This document shows positions 13,339 to 13,400 of a stretch of DNA of 13,400 nt, one piece after another (the stretch's first letter is position 1; each line of letters begins with the position of its first letter). A program made the position numbers and the translations under genes. A model generated the notes under the pieces. It had not been told where the DNA came from, did no database searches, and was given only the letters and a program-made list of their open reading frames with translations. The DNA comes from an uncultured Bacteroidaceae bacterium (GTDB lineage Bacteria; Bacteroidota; Bacteroidia; Bacteroidales; Bacteroidaceae): NCBI GenBank assembly GCA_934271655.1, contig CAKQRW010000061.1, positions 1-13,400 on the forward strand, read 5' to 3'.

Positions 13339-13400
13339 TTGGGATACCCGGACTCGAACCAGGAAAAACAGGACCAGAATCTGTTGTGTTACCATTACAC
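13339..13400 (-). tRNA. tRNA-Gln (anticodon CTG), second copy, 5' end cut by the window
   Basis: Bases 13339-13400 are the exact reverse complement of 15-76, that is 62 of 71 bases of the left tRNA-Gln. The anticodon CTG lies at 13377-13375. The first nine bases would lie beyond the window, with the gene expected to start near 13409. The identity continues for 11 more bases past the tRNA into the terminator. Confidence 0.93.

Noticed and set aside
6..13400. Integrative element bounded by tRNA-Gln attachment sites
   Set aside because: No integrase, relaxase or phage gene is seen, the interior is largely core metabolism, and the repeats are whole inverted tRNA genes, not direct partial ones.

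Overview
The window looks like a chromosomal segment of a member of the Bacteroidota, most likely Prevotellaceae. The basis is a PorQ-type component of the type IX secretion system, several exact matches to the Bacteroidetes -7 promoter element TAnnTTTG, AT-rich leaders without Shine-Dalgarno sequences, and the order porQ-cmk-ispH, which I recall from Porphyromonas and relatives. No reference search was possible, so the genus is an inference.

Layout. At each end lies a tRNA-Gln(CTG) gene. The two copies are identical over at least 73 bases, point inward, and are each followed by a hairpin terminator; the right copy runs off the window. Behind the left tRNA is an 894-base stretch without a credible gene (113-1006) but rich in repeats: a 28/29-bp inverted repeat about 750 bases apart, an inner inverted repeat of GGACAAAA units, and a 22-bp tandem repeat. 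Next come two minus-strand accessory genes: a secreted thioredoxin-fold protein without its CxxC (1007-2662) and a small lipoprotein (2899-3405). A hairpin terminator near 3609-3654 separates these from the main block.

From 11385 down to 3793 eight genes run on the minus strand: a DUF1573 protein, meaB, porQ, cmk, ispH, an FdtA-like sugar ketoisomerase, a GNAT/FemAB-like acyltransferase and a pfkA paralogue. These are mostly housekeeping (methylmalonyl-CoA mutase maintenance, type IX secretion, CMP phosphorylation, isoprenoid synthesis, glycan building). Some gaps are very small (21-bp gap and 26-bp overlap around the sugar genes); two others hold short tandem repeats (4806-4902 and 7975-8054). 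The PfkA paralogue has lost several canonical active-site residues while keeping the fold, and is the most unusual protein here.

From 11667 to 13120 a plus-strand set of three small membrane proteins follows: GYF_2 plus CD225/dispanin, DUF2752 (start overlaps the previous stop) and DUF805. It is driven by a TAnnTTTG promoter and closed by a strong hairpin. Its function is unknown.

The best candidates for something undescribed are the nested-repeat, gene-less island beside the left tRNA, the active-site-altered PfkA paralogue, and the dispanin/DUF2752/DUF805 cassette.
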